NCBI RefSeq assembly: GCF_001723055.1
Contig: NZ_MDCR01000355.1
Coordinates: 1-46,299 of the forward strand
Direction: 5' to 3'
Origin: Streptomyces niveus
GTDB lineage: Bacteria; Actinomycetota; Actinomycetes; Streptomycetales; Streptomycetaceae
Length of the DNA: 46,299 bases
The notes beneath the pieces are model-generated. The model had not been told where the DNA came from and searched no databases. It worked only from the letters and a program-made list of their open reading frames with translations. Made by a program: the position numbers and the translations under genes. Below are positions 30,951 through 39,125 of the stretch, piece by piece (position 1 is the stretch's first letter; every line of letters begins with the position of its first letter).

Positions 30951-31675
30951 GGGCGCTCCAGTGTGGCGAGAAGTGCGGGGGCCGCCTGTGTACGTACGGA
31001 GGTGGCCTGGCGTTCCGGCGGCTTACGCAGACAGCGCCGGGCGGCCGGGGTGCGGGGCAGCGGGGGTACGAGGAACAGCAGGACGGCCGGTGGGAGCGCC
31101 GCGACGGCGGGCAGTGCGAGCAGGGCGGTCAGCGCCAGCACACAGGCCGTGGCGAGCAGTCGGACAGCCACCTCGGCCACCCCGTGCGCGAGGGATCGCG
31201 CCGGGCTGACGCCGTGCTCGCACCAGAGTCGCAGCCGGTCGAAGGACCAGGCCGTCGCCCACCCCATCAGGGGCCGGAACACCCGGCGGTCGGCGACGGC
31301 GCCGAAGCGGCCCCAGCGCGGCCGGTAGTCGTAGCCGGTGAGGAAGCGGATGCCGTCGGGGGTGGGCACGTAGCGCCAGTACCCGCTGCCTTCCGCGAGG
31401 AGGGACAGCGGGTGCGCCGAGGCGAACCTCAGTACGGAGACGCGCCGCCCGTCGGCCCCGCCGCTGTCCCCCGCGCTGATGCCGGTGCCGGAGACGGTGA
31501 GGAAGGGCAGTATCCGGACCGCGTAGCGGAAGCGCTGCGGCTCACCGGGTGGGCGGGGCAGGTAGTCGATCTCCGAGAAGCGCAGATCCCATCGTTGGTG
31601 CTGCGCCGGGTCCTGGGTCCGCTGCCAGAGCGTGTCCATCTCCGTACGGATGCTTGTCTCGACGTACAGGCCCAT
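30947..31675 (-). CDS. SRPBCC-like membrane protein
   Basis: A 242-residue protein, first gene of the TetR operon. The N-terminal ~130 residues (MGLYVETSIRTEMDTLWQRTQDPAQHQRWDLRFSEI ... GTGISAGD ... GYWRYVPTPDGIRFLTGYDYRP) look like a START/SRPBCC lipid-binding fold. A hydrophobic double helix (VRLLATACVLALTALLALPAVAALPPAVLLFLVPPLP) anchors the C-terminus in the membrane. The ATG at 31675 is chosen; the frame runs further upstream through the operator region. A role with a hydrophobic ligand is inferred. Confidence 0.8.
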   Translation of the reverse strand: MGLYVETSIRTEMDTLWQRTQDPAQHQRWDLRFSEIDYLPRPPGEPQRFRYAVRILPFLTVSGTGISAGDSGGADGRRVSVLRFASAHPLSLLAEGSGYWRYVPTPDGIRFLTGYDYRPRWGRFGAVADRRVFRPLMGWATAWSFDRLRLWCEHGVSPARSLAHGVAEVAVRLLATACVLALTALLALPAVAALPPAVLLFLVPPLPRTPAARRCLRKPPERQATSVRTQAAPALLATLERP

Positions 31676-31718
31676 TCCGTCCCCCGATCGTCGGCCCAGC
31701 GCTGTTGGGCGATCACAC

Positions 31719-31767
31719 TTGAGCGACCGCTCAACTGAAGGTAGCAGTACTTTGAGCGGTCGCTCAA
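31719..31767. promoter_or_regulatory. Two TetR-type operators
   Basis: TTGAGCGACCGCTCAA (31719-31734) and TTGAGCGGTCGCTCAA (31752-31767) are perfect 16-bp palindromes differing only at the two central bases. Their centres are 33 bp apart, just upstream of the SRPBCC-like/DUF4166/TetR operon. They probably bind its TetR product. The rest of 31676-31890 shows nothing else. Confidence 0.8.
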
Positions 31768-31890
31768 GAAGAGGTGAGGGTTGACGACAGGGACGACAAG
31801 GACCACAGGAACGACTTCGGCGGCAGGAAGTGATTTCTGCCGCCGAAGGGCACAGCCGTGGCGCCGGACGGTGCGGTCCGGCGGTGGGCG

Positions 31891-32973
31891 TCAGGCCAGC
31901 AGGCGCTTCCACCGCGTCGCGTCGAGTACGCCGGCCGAGTGGGACCGGTCGGCGCCCGCCCGGTGCAGGGTGGTCACGGCCCTCTCGACGTCGGCGTTCT
32001 CACTCGCCCTGACCTTCGGGGTGATCAGCGGCCAGATGTCGGAGCCGAGGTAGCCGGTCTCGTCCGTGCCGGCGCGGAGCGTGGCCGCGCAGGTGTGCTT
32101 GTCGATGTTGTGCACGTCGGCCAGCTTCGCGACCGCGCGCTTGGTGTCCGCGCCGAAGACCCCGTCGACCGGGACGTCCGAGAAGCCTCGGGCGCGCAGG
32201 AGGTACTGCGCGGCACGCACCTGAGGACCTGCCGCTCCCGGCCGCAGCAGCGGCCAGACGGAGGGCCGGGCGGCGGGCGCGACGCCCAGTGCGCCGGCGA
32301 CCGCGTCGCGCAGCTCCTGGAGTCTGCCGTAGAGCACGTCGCCCGGGCATTCGGTGGAGTTGAAGTCGCGGTGGCCCATGATGTCGGCGACCGGCCGGCC
32401 GTACCGCGAGGCGATCCACGCGACGAGCTGGACGAGGGAGTCCCAGAGCGCGGCCGGTACGTCGACCTGGGTGTAGAGGCCCTCGTTCTCGATGCCGATG
32501 ACTTCGCTGTTGCGGCCACCGACGTTCGCGCCCTGCACGTGCCGCGTACCACCGCGTACGACATCGAGACTCTGGTGCCTGCCTTCGAGGACGAAGCCGC
32601 CGCGCGAGTTGGTGAACTGCTGGCCGGAGTCGCTCCAACCCTGGCCGTCCATGTGGTAGTTCTGGATCGACCGGCAGATCGCCATCGCGTGCGCCAGCGA
32701 GTAGTCCTCGCTGTTGCCGGGCTCGGCGGTGTGGTGGACGACGATGTAGGTCGGCACCCGGTCGAGCACGACGATCTGTCCGTTCGGGGGCCGCGCGCCC
32801 CATTCGGACGTGCTGTAGATCCGCGGTTCGGGCACGGCGAGCAGGCGGCGGCTGTCACGCGCCGGGGCGGCGGCGGCAGGGCCGTTCGCGGCGAGCGCGA
32901 ACGCGCCGGCCGCCGTGGCGGTCAGACCACCCCGCAGCACGGTGCGACGGCCGGGTCCAGGCTGGGTAACCAT
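31891..32973 (-). CDS. Tat-exported N-acetylmuramoyl-L-alanine amidase (PGRP-type)
   Basis: A 360-residue cell-wall hydrolase. The Tat signal is RRTVLRGGLTATAAGAFALA (9-28), with AAA cleavage near residue 36. The amidase_2/PGRP domain spans ~52-215, with zinc ligands in VVHHTAE (His80/81) and MGHRDFNSTECPGD (His201, Cys209). A C-terminal part (~230-345) contains a peptidoglycan-binding-like repeat (GAAGPQVRAAQYLLRARGFSDVPVDGVFGADTKRAVAK). The start is the ATG at 32973, with AAGGAG 6 bp upstream, not the open frame beyond it. It should cut the amide between MurNAc and the stem peptide. Confidence 0.93.
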   Translation of the reverse strand: MVTQPGPGRRTVLRGGLTATAAGAFALAANGPAAAAPARDSRRLLAVPEPRIYSTSEWGARPPNGQIVVLDRVPTYIVVHHTAEPGNSEDYSLAHAMAICRSIQNYHMDGQGWSDSGQQFTNSRGGFVLEGRHQSLDVVRGGTRHVQGANVGGRNSEVIGIENEGLYTQVDVPAALWDSLVQLVAWIASRYGRPVADIMGHRDFNSTECPGDVLYGRLQELRDAVAGALGVAPAARPSVWPLLRPGAAGPQVRAAQYLLRARGFSDVPVDGVFGADTKRAVAKLADVHNIDKHTCAATLRAGTDETGYLGSDIWPLITPKVRASENADVERAVTTLHRAGADRSHSAGVLDATRWKRLLA

Positions 32974-33446
32974 GTCGATCTCCTTGGGAAGTGGGGGGGG
33001 AAGCTCTCCCGGGTTCAACGACAACGGGCACGTCGCGCAACAGTCGTACGCCCGTGCTGTGAGGCGGAGTTGACGCGCGTCGACTGTCCACGACGCATCA
33101 AGACAAGCAATCCCGCCATGTCCTCGACAACCCTGTCGGACAAGCTATTTGACACTCTTTCGGCCGACTGAAACCGCGCGTGTTCGCGAATCACCCGCAG
33201 GGCGACGAATCGCCTCCGGTTGCCTTTGCTCGGACCAATGACGGGGATCGAATGCTGTAGGCCGCCTGAAGGCGCGGCCCCTTTCCGGCATCTGACGGCG
33301 CCTTAGGCAGAACGGGGGAAATCTCCGGGTCCGGCTCTGATCGCGCATCGCGGGGCGGTCGGATCACACGATGATCGCGTTTCATGGCGCAGAGACACGC
33401 GGCGGACGAGGACGGACCGTCTGCCAACGCCCACGAAAGGCTTGAC
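32974..33446. other. Divergent intergenic region, 473 bp
   Basis: No convincing gene. It holds the near-perfect palindrome GTTGACGCGCGTCGAC at 33069-33084, about 95 bp before the amidase start. On the plus strand TTTGACA near 33149 is a possible -35. Candidate ORFs here lack coding bias. It separates the divergent amidase and transpeptidase-like genes and may carry both promoters. Confidence 0.5.
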
Positions 33447-34352
33447 ATGCTCCTCCTCCCCCGCGCTCTCCCTCTCGCCAGGGGCGCCCTGGCCCTCGCC
33501 TCGCTCTGTACGTGTCTGCTCCTGACCGGATGTGCTGAGCAGGCGCCCCCTCCGAGCGCAGGGCCGGTGGTGGAGAGCCGGGCGGCGCGGACCGGGCCGC
33601 CGCCGAGCCGGAGCGCGGAGAGCGCGGCCACGGAGAGCAAGTCGGCGGAGGGGAAGCACGCGGCTGGGGAGCATGCGGCGGGGACCGCCGAGCGGCGCCA
33701 GGGCTCGCCGAACGAGGCGGCACGCGGTCTCGCCGGAACGCCGGTGGAGGCGGCGATGGTCCACGAACTCCCCGGCCTCGGCCCGGCCACCCGCGCCCGT
33801 ATCCCCGTCGCCACCCGCCAGGCGCTCGTCGTCAGCGGCGAGGGGCGGAAGTCCTCCCGCTCGGGCGTCGTGCTGTACGAGCGCGACGCGGACACGGGCT
33901 GGCGGCCCGTCACCGACCGCTGGCCCGCGCACAACGCGCTGCGCGGCTGGACCTACGACCACCACGCCGACGACCTGCGTTCGCCGATCGGTGTCTTCAC
34001 ACTCGGCGACGCCGGGGGCCGGCTTCCCGATCCCGGGGCGCGGCTTCCGTACGACGAGAGCGAGGACTTCGAGTCCCCGGGCACCGGCTTCCTGGGTGAG
34101 CCGCTGGAAGGCTCCTTCGACTATGTCGTGGCCATCGACTACAACCGGACGCCGGGCACGACTCCGCTGGACAAGAGCCGCCCGCTCGGCCTCGGCAAGG
34201 GCGGCGGTGTCTGGGTCCATGTCGATCACAAGGGGCCCACCCAGGCGTGTGTCTCACTGGCGAAGGAGCGGATGGTGGAGCTTCTGCGGCTGCTGGACCC
34301 GGCGAAGCGCCCCGTGATCGTGATGGGGGACGCCGTCGCGCTGCGCGACTGA
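33447..34352 (+). CDS. L,D-transpeptidase-like (YkuD-type) lipoprotein
   Basis: A 301-residue exported lipoprotein (lipobox LTGC, Cys29). A low-complexity Ala/Ser/Glu-rich spacer (~35-100) leads to a YkuD-like domain. RSPIGVFTLGDAGG is the usual strand before the active site, and VWVHVDHKGPTQACVSLAKERM holds His258/261 and Cys268. The residue before Cys is Ala instead of Gly and the following Arg/Asn is Leu, so the site departs from HGChR/N. Relatives are annotated as L,D-transpeptidase family; activity is uncertain. AAAGG lies 7 bp before the ATG. Confidence 0.8.
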   Translation: MLLLPRALPLARGALALASLCTCLLLTGCAEQAPPPSAGPVVESRAARTGPPPSRSAESAATESKSAEGKHAAGEHAAGTAERRQGSPNEAARGLAGTPVEAAMVHELPGLGPATRARIPVATRQALVVSGEGRKSSRSGVVLYERDADTGWRPVTDRWPAHNALRGWTYDHHADDLRSPIGVFTLGDAGGRLPDPGARLPYDESEDFESPGTGFLGEPLEGSFDYVVAIDYNRTPGTTPLDKSRPLGLGKGGGVWVHVDHKGPTQACVSLAKERMVELLRLLDPAKRPVIVMGDAVALRD

Positions 34353-34453
34353 CGCCGCCGGAGGGGCTCTTGCCGTCGGGGGCGGGATGGCGACAGGGTG
34401 TCTGCCACAACACCGGCAAGCACTCCCCCCACGAGTCATCCGAGGTGCCCGGC

Positions 34454-35671
34454 ATGAGAAGCGATCACACGGAAACAGCGTCAGAGGCACGGACGGCAGA
34501 GGCGGCGGCCGGCGGGCCGAGCCGTCGTCAGGTCGTCGGCATACTGGCAGCCGCCGTCGCGGCGGTCTCGGTACCCGCCACGGCTCAGGCGAACGCGACG
34601 GCTGCGGGGAGCGTGAGGCGCTCCCGTCAACCGCGCGCCACGAGGCCCCTGTTCATCGGTACGTACACCTCCGGCGGCGGTCCGGGTATCGGGCTCGGCT
34701 CGTACGACACGGCCACGGGCCGCATCACCGGCGCTGGGACTCTCCAAGGCGTCGGCGACCCTTCCTACCTCGCCGTACACCCCGACGGCAGCACCCTGTA
34801 CGCGGTCAACGAGCGCCAGGACGGCGGCGTCACCGCGATCGCGCTCGGCGCGGACGGTGATCACACGGTCCTGGGCACGCGCGGCACGGGTGGGTCGTCG
34901 CCCTGCCATCTGTCCGTACACCCCGGCGGGCGTTGGCTGTTGAGCGCGAACTACGGCTCCGGCGATGTCGCCGTCCACCCCATCGAGGCGTCGGGCGCGC
35001 TGGGCGAGCGCACCGATCTGGTCGCCCATGACCAACCTGCTCCGGGGCCCGGCCAGAACGGCCCGCACGCGCACCAGGTCGTCACCAGCCCGGACGGCGG
35101 TCATGTGCTCGCCGTGGACCTCGGTACCGACAGCGTCTACAGCTACCGCCTCGACGAGACTGCGGGCACGCTCACCCGGGTCTCGTACGCGACGCTTCCG
35201 GCGGGTGCCGGGCCACGGCATCTGGTCTTCCACCCCTCGGGCCGATTCGCCTATCTGGCCAACGAGTTGAACAACACGATCGCCGTCTGCGGGTACGACC
35301 CCGGCAGCGGCGCCCTGACTCCCGGCGAACCGCAGCCCACCGGCGCCGGGGGCGCGGGCAGCAGCTTCCCGTCCCAGCCGGTGATCACGGCGGACGGGGC
35401 ATTCGTCTTCCTCGCCAACCGGGGGCACAACAGCCTGTCCCGTTTCGCGGTGGAGGACGACGGGGCGGGTCTGCGACTGCTGGACACGGTGCCGGTCGGC
35501 GGTGACTACCCGAGGCAGCTCGCCCTGTCCCCCGACGGGGCGCTGCTCTTCGCGGCGAATCAGCGGTCGAACGCCGTGTCCGTCTTCCGGGTCGACCAGG
35601 GCAGCGGCCAACTCGTCCCGGCGGGCGAGCCGTTCGCGTCTCCGGTCGCCGTCTGCGTACTGCCGCTCTGA
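34454..35671 (+). CDS. Tat-exported lactonase-family beta-propeller
   Basis: A 405-residue seven-bladed propeller of the 6-phosphogluconolactonase-like lactonase family. The twin-Arg signal is SRRQVVGILAAAVAAVSVPATAQA (24-47). Repeated blade motifs include YLAVHPDGSTLYAVNE, HLSVHPGGRWLLSANYGSGDVAV, HLVFHPSGRFAYLANELNNTIAV and QLALSPDGALLFAANQRSNAVSVFRVD. A conserved NGPHAHQV segment carries the likely active His/Glu environment. Export suggests a role on extracellular lactones, not the pentose phosphate pathway. It lies 101 bp after the transpeptidase-like gene. Confidence 0.92.
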   Translation: MRSDHTETASEARTAEAAAGGPSRRQVVGILAAAVAAVSVPATAQANATAAGSVRRSRQPRATRPLFIGTYTSGGGPGIGLGSYDTATGRITGAGTLQGVGDPSYLAVHPDGSTLYAVNERQDGGVTAIALGADGDHTVLGTRGTGGSSPCHLSVHPGGRWLLSANYGSGDVAVHPIEASGALGERTDLVAHDQPAPGPGQNGPHAHQVVTSPDGGHVLAVDLGTDSVYSYRLDETAGTLTRVSYATLPAGAGPRHLVFHPSGRFAYLANELNNTIAVCGYDPGSGALTPGEPQPTGAGGAGSSFPSQPVITADGAFVFLANRGHNSLSRFAVEDDGAGLRLLDTVPVGGDYPRQLALSPDGALLFAANQRSNAVSVFRVDQGSGQLVPAGEPFASPVAVCVLPL

Positions 35672-35696
35672 GACGTGTGCCGCCGGGCCGGCCGGG

Positions 35697-36029
35697 TCAG
35701 TGCGGGCGGTCCGGCCGGTCCTTCGGTATCCGTACGACCGCGGTGCCGCCGTCCAGATCCACCATGGTCCGGTTCGGCGGGGCGCCGTCCTCCTCGTCGT
35801 CGCGCATCAGCAGCGCCGACCGGCGTTCCTTCAACTCGCTCTGCTTGCCGGGCGAGAAGCTCGCGTGCAGCATCTCGAATCCGGTGGTCGAGACCTGGCC
35901 CTGGCGGACGGAGTTGCGCCACGGCAGGACACCGGCCCGGCCGGCGCGCAGCAGCAGTTGATCGACGAAGGCCAGCGCGGTCAGCAGAATGACCAGACCG
36001 GGCAGAGTGACGAAGACGGCGAATCCCAT
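35697..36029 (-). CDS. DUF6191 membrane protein
   Basis: A 110-residue protein. One N-terminal transmembrane helix (MGFAVFVTLPGLVILLTALAFVDQLLL) is followed by a cytoplasmic tail with GFEMLHASFSPGKQSELKERRSALLMRDDEEDGAPPNRTMVDLDGGTAVVRIP, the conserved actinobacterial DUF6191 block. Function is unknown. It is 30 bp from the ene-reductase gene on the same strand and probably follows it in a transcript. Confidence 0.85.
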   Translation of the reverse strand: MGFAVFVTLPGLVILLTALAFVDQLLLRAGRAGVLPWRNSVRQGQVSTTGFEMLHASFSPGKQSELKERRSALLMRDDEEDGAPPNRTMVDLDGGTAVVRIPKDRPDRPH

Positions 36030-36059
36030 ACGTCAGTATCCCCCGCACCCCGCACCGCG

Positions 36060-37160
36060 TCACGTGCCTGTGGAGCAGAGCTCCTGCCGAAGAGCCGGGT
36101 AGTCGGTGTAGCCCTCGGCACCGTGCGTGTAGAGGTGCCGTTCATCGACGGTTTCGAGGGGCGCGCCGGAGGCGAAGCGCGCGGGGAGGTCCGGGTTGGC
36201 GATGAAGGACCTGCCGTACGAGACGAGGTCGGCGAGCCCGTCGGCGAGCACGGCCTCGCCGCCCTCGCGGGTGGTCGGGTCGCGGTTCTCGCCGATGTTC
36301 GCGATGAGCGGTCCGTGCCAGCGGGGGCGCAGGTCGGCGAGGGCCGGGTAGGTGTCGTTGTCTGTGAGGTGGAGGTAGAGCAGACCGAGGCCGTCGACGG
36401 CGTCGAGGAGCGCGCGGTAGACGGGGGCGGGGTCGGCCTCGGCCATGCCGAACTGCGGGTTGCCCGGCGAGAGCCGGAGCGCGGTGCGGCCGGCTCCGAT
36501 CGCGTCGGCGACCGCCGTGACGAGTTCGACGGGGAGGCGGATGCGGCCTTCGGTCGTACCGCCGTAGGCGTCGGTGCGCAGATTGGTGTTGTCGGCGAGG
36601 AACTGATGGATCAAGTAGCTGTTGGCGCCGTGCAGTTCGACTCCGTCGAACCCGGCCGCCATGGCGTTCCGGGCCGCCTTGACGTGGTCGGCGACGGCCT
36701 GCCGGATGTCGGCGTGCGTCATCTCGCGGGGCGGGAGCGGGTCGGCCTTCCCGCCGTCGCGTACGTGGACGGGGCCCGGCACCAGTACCGAAGACGCACC
36801 GCTCGGCACGTCGCCGTCGATCCGGGACAGCGGGTGTCCGTGCCGGCCGCCGTGCATCAGCTGGGCCATGATCCGCCCGCCGGCGGCGTGCACGGCCTCG
36901 GTCACGGCCCGCCAGCCCTCGACGTGCGCCTCGGTCTCCAGCCCGGGGAGCCGCCAGCCGCTCTGGCCCCGGCTGCTTGGCCAGATGCCTTCGGTGACGA
37001 TCAGGCCGGCCCCGGCACGCTGCGCGTAGTGCTCGGCGACGACGGGCAGGGGCGTGCCGTCGACGGCGGCGCGGTAGCGGGTCATGGGGGCCATCACCAT
37101 GCGGTTCGGGAGGCTGAGGGGGCCGAGGGAATACGGGGCGAGAAGCGTCGTTTTCGTCAT
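36060..37160 (-). CDS. Old Yellow Enzyme-type alkene reductase
   Basis: A 366-residue FMN-dependent ene-reductase of the OYE/NemA family. VMAPMTRYRA (FMN-binding start), QLMHGGRHGHP, FDGVELHGANSYLIHQFL (substrate-binding His/Asn pair: HGAN), RLSPGN and SYGRSFIANPDLP (C-terminal FMN phosphate site) are all present. It reduces activated C=C bonds of enones, nitro compounds or other electrophiles with NAD(P)H. The ATG at 37160 matches the family start. The divergent MerR gene and an operator in a 19-bp spacer promoter indicate induction by an electrophile. Confidence 0.95.
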   Translation of the reverse strand: MTKTTLLAPYSLGPLSLPNRMVMAPMTRYRAAVDGTPLPVVAEHYAQRAGAGLIVTEGIWPSSRGQSGWRLPGLETEAHVEGWRAVTEAVHAAGGRIMAQLMHGGRHGHPLSRIDGDVPSGASSVLVPGPVHVRDGGKADPLPPREMTHADIRQAVADHVKAARNAMAAGFDGVELHGANSYLIHQFLADNTNLRTDAYGGTTEGRIRLPVELVTAVADAIGAGRTALRLSPGNPQFGMAEADPAPVYRALLDAVDGLGLLYLHLTDNDTYPALADLRPRWHGPLIANIGENRDPTTREGGEAVLADGLADLVSYGRSFIANPDLPARFASGAPLETVDERHLYTHGAEGYTDYPALRQELCSTGT

Positions 37161-37167
37161 GGTGGGA

Positions 37168-37198
37168 CGGTAAGACCTCACACTGGTGTGAAGTTCAA
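37168..37198 (-). promoter_or_regulatory. MerR-type promoter of ene-reductase gene
   Basis: On the minus strand: TTGAAC (37198-37193), 19-bp spacer, TTACCG (37173-37168). The spacer contains the dyad TCACAC-TG-GTGTGA (37178-37191 on the plus strand). A long 19-bp spacer with a central dyad is the hallmark of promoters activated by MerR-family DNA twisting. Confidence 0.8.
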
Positions 37199-37242
37199 TC
37201 CCCGTCGCCGCCACGGCGACGGCGCGGACCCCGGGAGGAAGC

Positions 37243-37650
37243 GTGAAGATCGGCGAACTGGCGCGACGTACCGCCGTCAGCGAACGGTCGCTGCGCTACT
37301 ACGAGGAGCAGGGGCTGCTCGTGTCCACGCGTACGCCCTCCGGCCATCGCACCTATCCGGAGCGGGCCGTCGACCGGGTGATCCGCATCCAGGAGCTGTT
37401 CGCCGCCGGACTGTGCAGCGGGAAGATCGCGGAGCTGCTGCCGTGCATGCGGGACGAGGACGGGGGTCCCTCGGAGGCCGCGACGCCGTGGCTCGTCGCG
37501 GATCTGAGGCGGCAGCGGGCGAGGATCGACGAGCAGATCGCGGAGTTGATGCGTACGCGGGAGATCCTTGACGACGTCATCGTGGTGGCGTCGGGGGCGT
37601 CGGCGGAAGCGGGGGTGGAGACAGTGGAGCCGGCTCCGTCGCGGCGCTAG
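37243..37650 (+). CDS. MerR-family regulator
   Basis: A 135-residue regulator. MKIGELARRTAVSERSLRYYEEQGLLVSTRTPSGHRTYPERAVDRV is the complete winged HTH, followed by a coiled-coil dimerisation helix (LVADLRRQRARIDEQIAELMRTREILDDVIV). There is one Cys in LCSGKI and one in LPCMRDED, which could sense thiol-reactive compounds. GTG at 37243 follows GGAGGAAGC. It diverges from the ene-reductase gene and should control it through the 19-bp-spacer promoter. Its end overlaps the convergent exporter gene by 4 bp. Confidence 0.93.
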   Translation: MKIGELARRTAVSERSLRYYEEQGLLVSTRTPSGHRTYPERAVDRVIRIQELFAAGLCSGKIAELLPCMRDEDGGPSEAATPWLVADLRRQRARIDEQIAELMRTREILDDVIVVASGASAEAGVETVEPAPSRR

Positions 37651-38915
37651 GGCCGCTTGCCGGGTCGCTTCAGGGTGGGGCGTTTCACCCCGCGTAGCCA
37701 CTGGGTGAACGCGGTGAGTTGTGGGTGCCGTTCGCGCTGTTCACGGGTGGAGCGGTCCAGTTCCTCCATCAGGCGCTGGGAGCGGTGGTCGGTGTCGAGT
37801 TCGTCGAGCAGTCTGTCGATGTCCGACAGCAGCGCGCCGTGGAGCTGCCACTGCCGTGGGTGCCGCTGTACGCCTTCCAGCAGCAGGTGCGCCGCCCTCT
37901 CGCGCGTCGCGGCGGCTGCCCCCAGGTCCCCGGCGAGGCGGTCCTCCGCCGCCTCCGCGGCCTCGCTCGTCTGCGTGGTGACCAGCACGGCGAAACTGAC
38001 GAGCGCGTCGGCGACCTGCGACAGGAGCTCCTCCAGGGCCGACCCGACCTCCGGCGCGAAGAGGTCTTCGTCCTGGCGCTCCTTCGCGAGGTCCGTGATC
38101 GTACGGGTGAGGACGCGCAGCACCACCGCGCAGATCTCCAGCGTGTCGAGGCCGGTACGGAGCACCACGCGGTGCAGCAGGCCCTCCTTGACGCGGGGAT
38201 TGAGCCGCAGGCTGTCCTCGGCCTGGCGCAGGGCGGCGTCGACGTCGGCGATGCCGTTGTCGAGGCGCCGGGCCTCGCGCAGTCGCGCGGCGGCGCGTTC
38301 GACGGGGGTGTGGCTGGTCAGCTCCTCGCCGACGTCGCGCATCAGCCGGCGCATCCGCCGGGCGAGGTCTTCGATGGACTCCCCGGCGGCGCCGACCCAG
38401 ACCGGCGGCACGAACACCACGTTGAACAGCAGCCCCACCACCGCGCCGATCAGCGTCTCCAGGACGCGGTCCCAGGCGGTGCCCGCCGCGTGGGTCACGC
38501 CGAGGACGAGCATGGCGCTGATCGCGACCTCGGGAACGAATTCGTTGACCCGGACGAGCCGGCCCGCGAGGAGTGAGGCCAGGATGATCAGCGCGAGGCT
38601 CCACCACGAGAGCCCGACGAGGACGCTGAATCCGATGGCGATCAGCACGCCGGCGACGACGGCGTTCACGCGGCGGATGCTGGTGGTGATCGTGGAGTAG
38701 AGCGTCACCTGCACCACGAGCAGCGCGGTGAGGGGCGCCGTCAGGGGCGCGGGTTCGCTGCTGAGCCACAGCGCGACGATGTAGGCGAGCGTCGCGGCCG
38801 CCGTGGAGCGCAGCGTCTGGGTGACGGTCACGTCGTGCCGCAGATCCAGCAGCTCGGTCAACGGCCCCTTTCCGGAGCCCCCTTTGTCGTCCTTGTTCGC
38901 GCCCGGCAGTCTCAT
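37647..38915 (-). CDS. FUSC/ArAE-type aromatic acid exporter family protein
   Basis: A 422-residue membrane protein. About six hydrophobic helices (TAAATLAYIVALWL, APLTALLVVQVTLYS, VVAGVLIAIGFSVLVGLSWWSLALIILASLLAG and ISAMLVLGVTHAAGT) are followed by LETLIGAVVGLLFNVVFVPP. A long cytoplasmic helical domain (~170-422), rich in Arg/Glu heptads, comes next. This is the layout of FUSC/aromatic acid exporter proteins, which export hydroxybenzoates or related compounds. The ATG at 38915 gives MRLPGANKDD. It is followed by a 210-bp gap (38916-39125) in which I see nothing. Confidence 0.85.
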   Translation of the reverse strand: MRLPGANKDDKGGSGKGPLTELLDLRHDVTVTQTLRSTAAATLAYIVALWLSSEPAPLTAPLTALLVVQVTLYSTITTSIRRVNAVVAGVLIAIGFSVLVGLSWWSLALIILASLLAGRLVRVNEFVPEVAISAMLVLGVTHAAGTAWDRVLETLIGAVVGLLFNVVFVPPVWVGAAGESIEDLARRMRRLMRDVGEELTSHTPVERAAARLREARRLDNGIADVDAALRQAEDSLRLNPRVKEGLLHRVVLRTGLDTLEICAVVLRVLTRTITDLAKERQDEDLFAPEVGSALEELLSQVADALVSFAVLVTTQTSEAAEAAEDRLAGDLGAAAATRERAAHLLLEGVQRHPRQWQLHGALLSDIDRLLDELDTDHRSQRLMEELDRSTREQRERHPQLTAFTQWLRGVKRPTLKRPGKRP

Positions 38916-39125
38916 GATCAGCACCCTGCACACAGACTGCGGGCGGGGCACGTACGACACGCTGCGCGCGGCGTCCGTTGGCGTGTGTCAGGTGGTGGAC
39001 ACCAGGCGGTCCGCGCCGCTCGGCGGGCGGCGAAGTGGCGGCCGGCCGGCTCGGGCCTTACAAGCGCTCACACCGCGGGATGACGTACCGGGTGCTGCCA
39101 CGCGGGGTGCGGACGGCCGGCCCCG

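Noticed and set aside
29572..31767. TetR/DUF4166 operon as part of the lasso cluster
   Set aside because: It is convergent with the lasso genes, has its own operators, and its families are not known lasso partners.
32974..33446. c-di-AMP (ydaO-type) riboswitch before the cell-wall genes
   Set aside because: The conserved core elements of that riboswitch could not be found on either strand.
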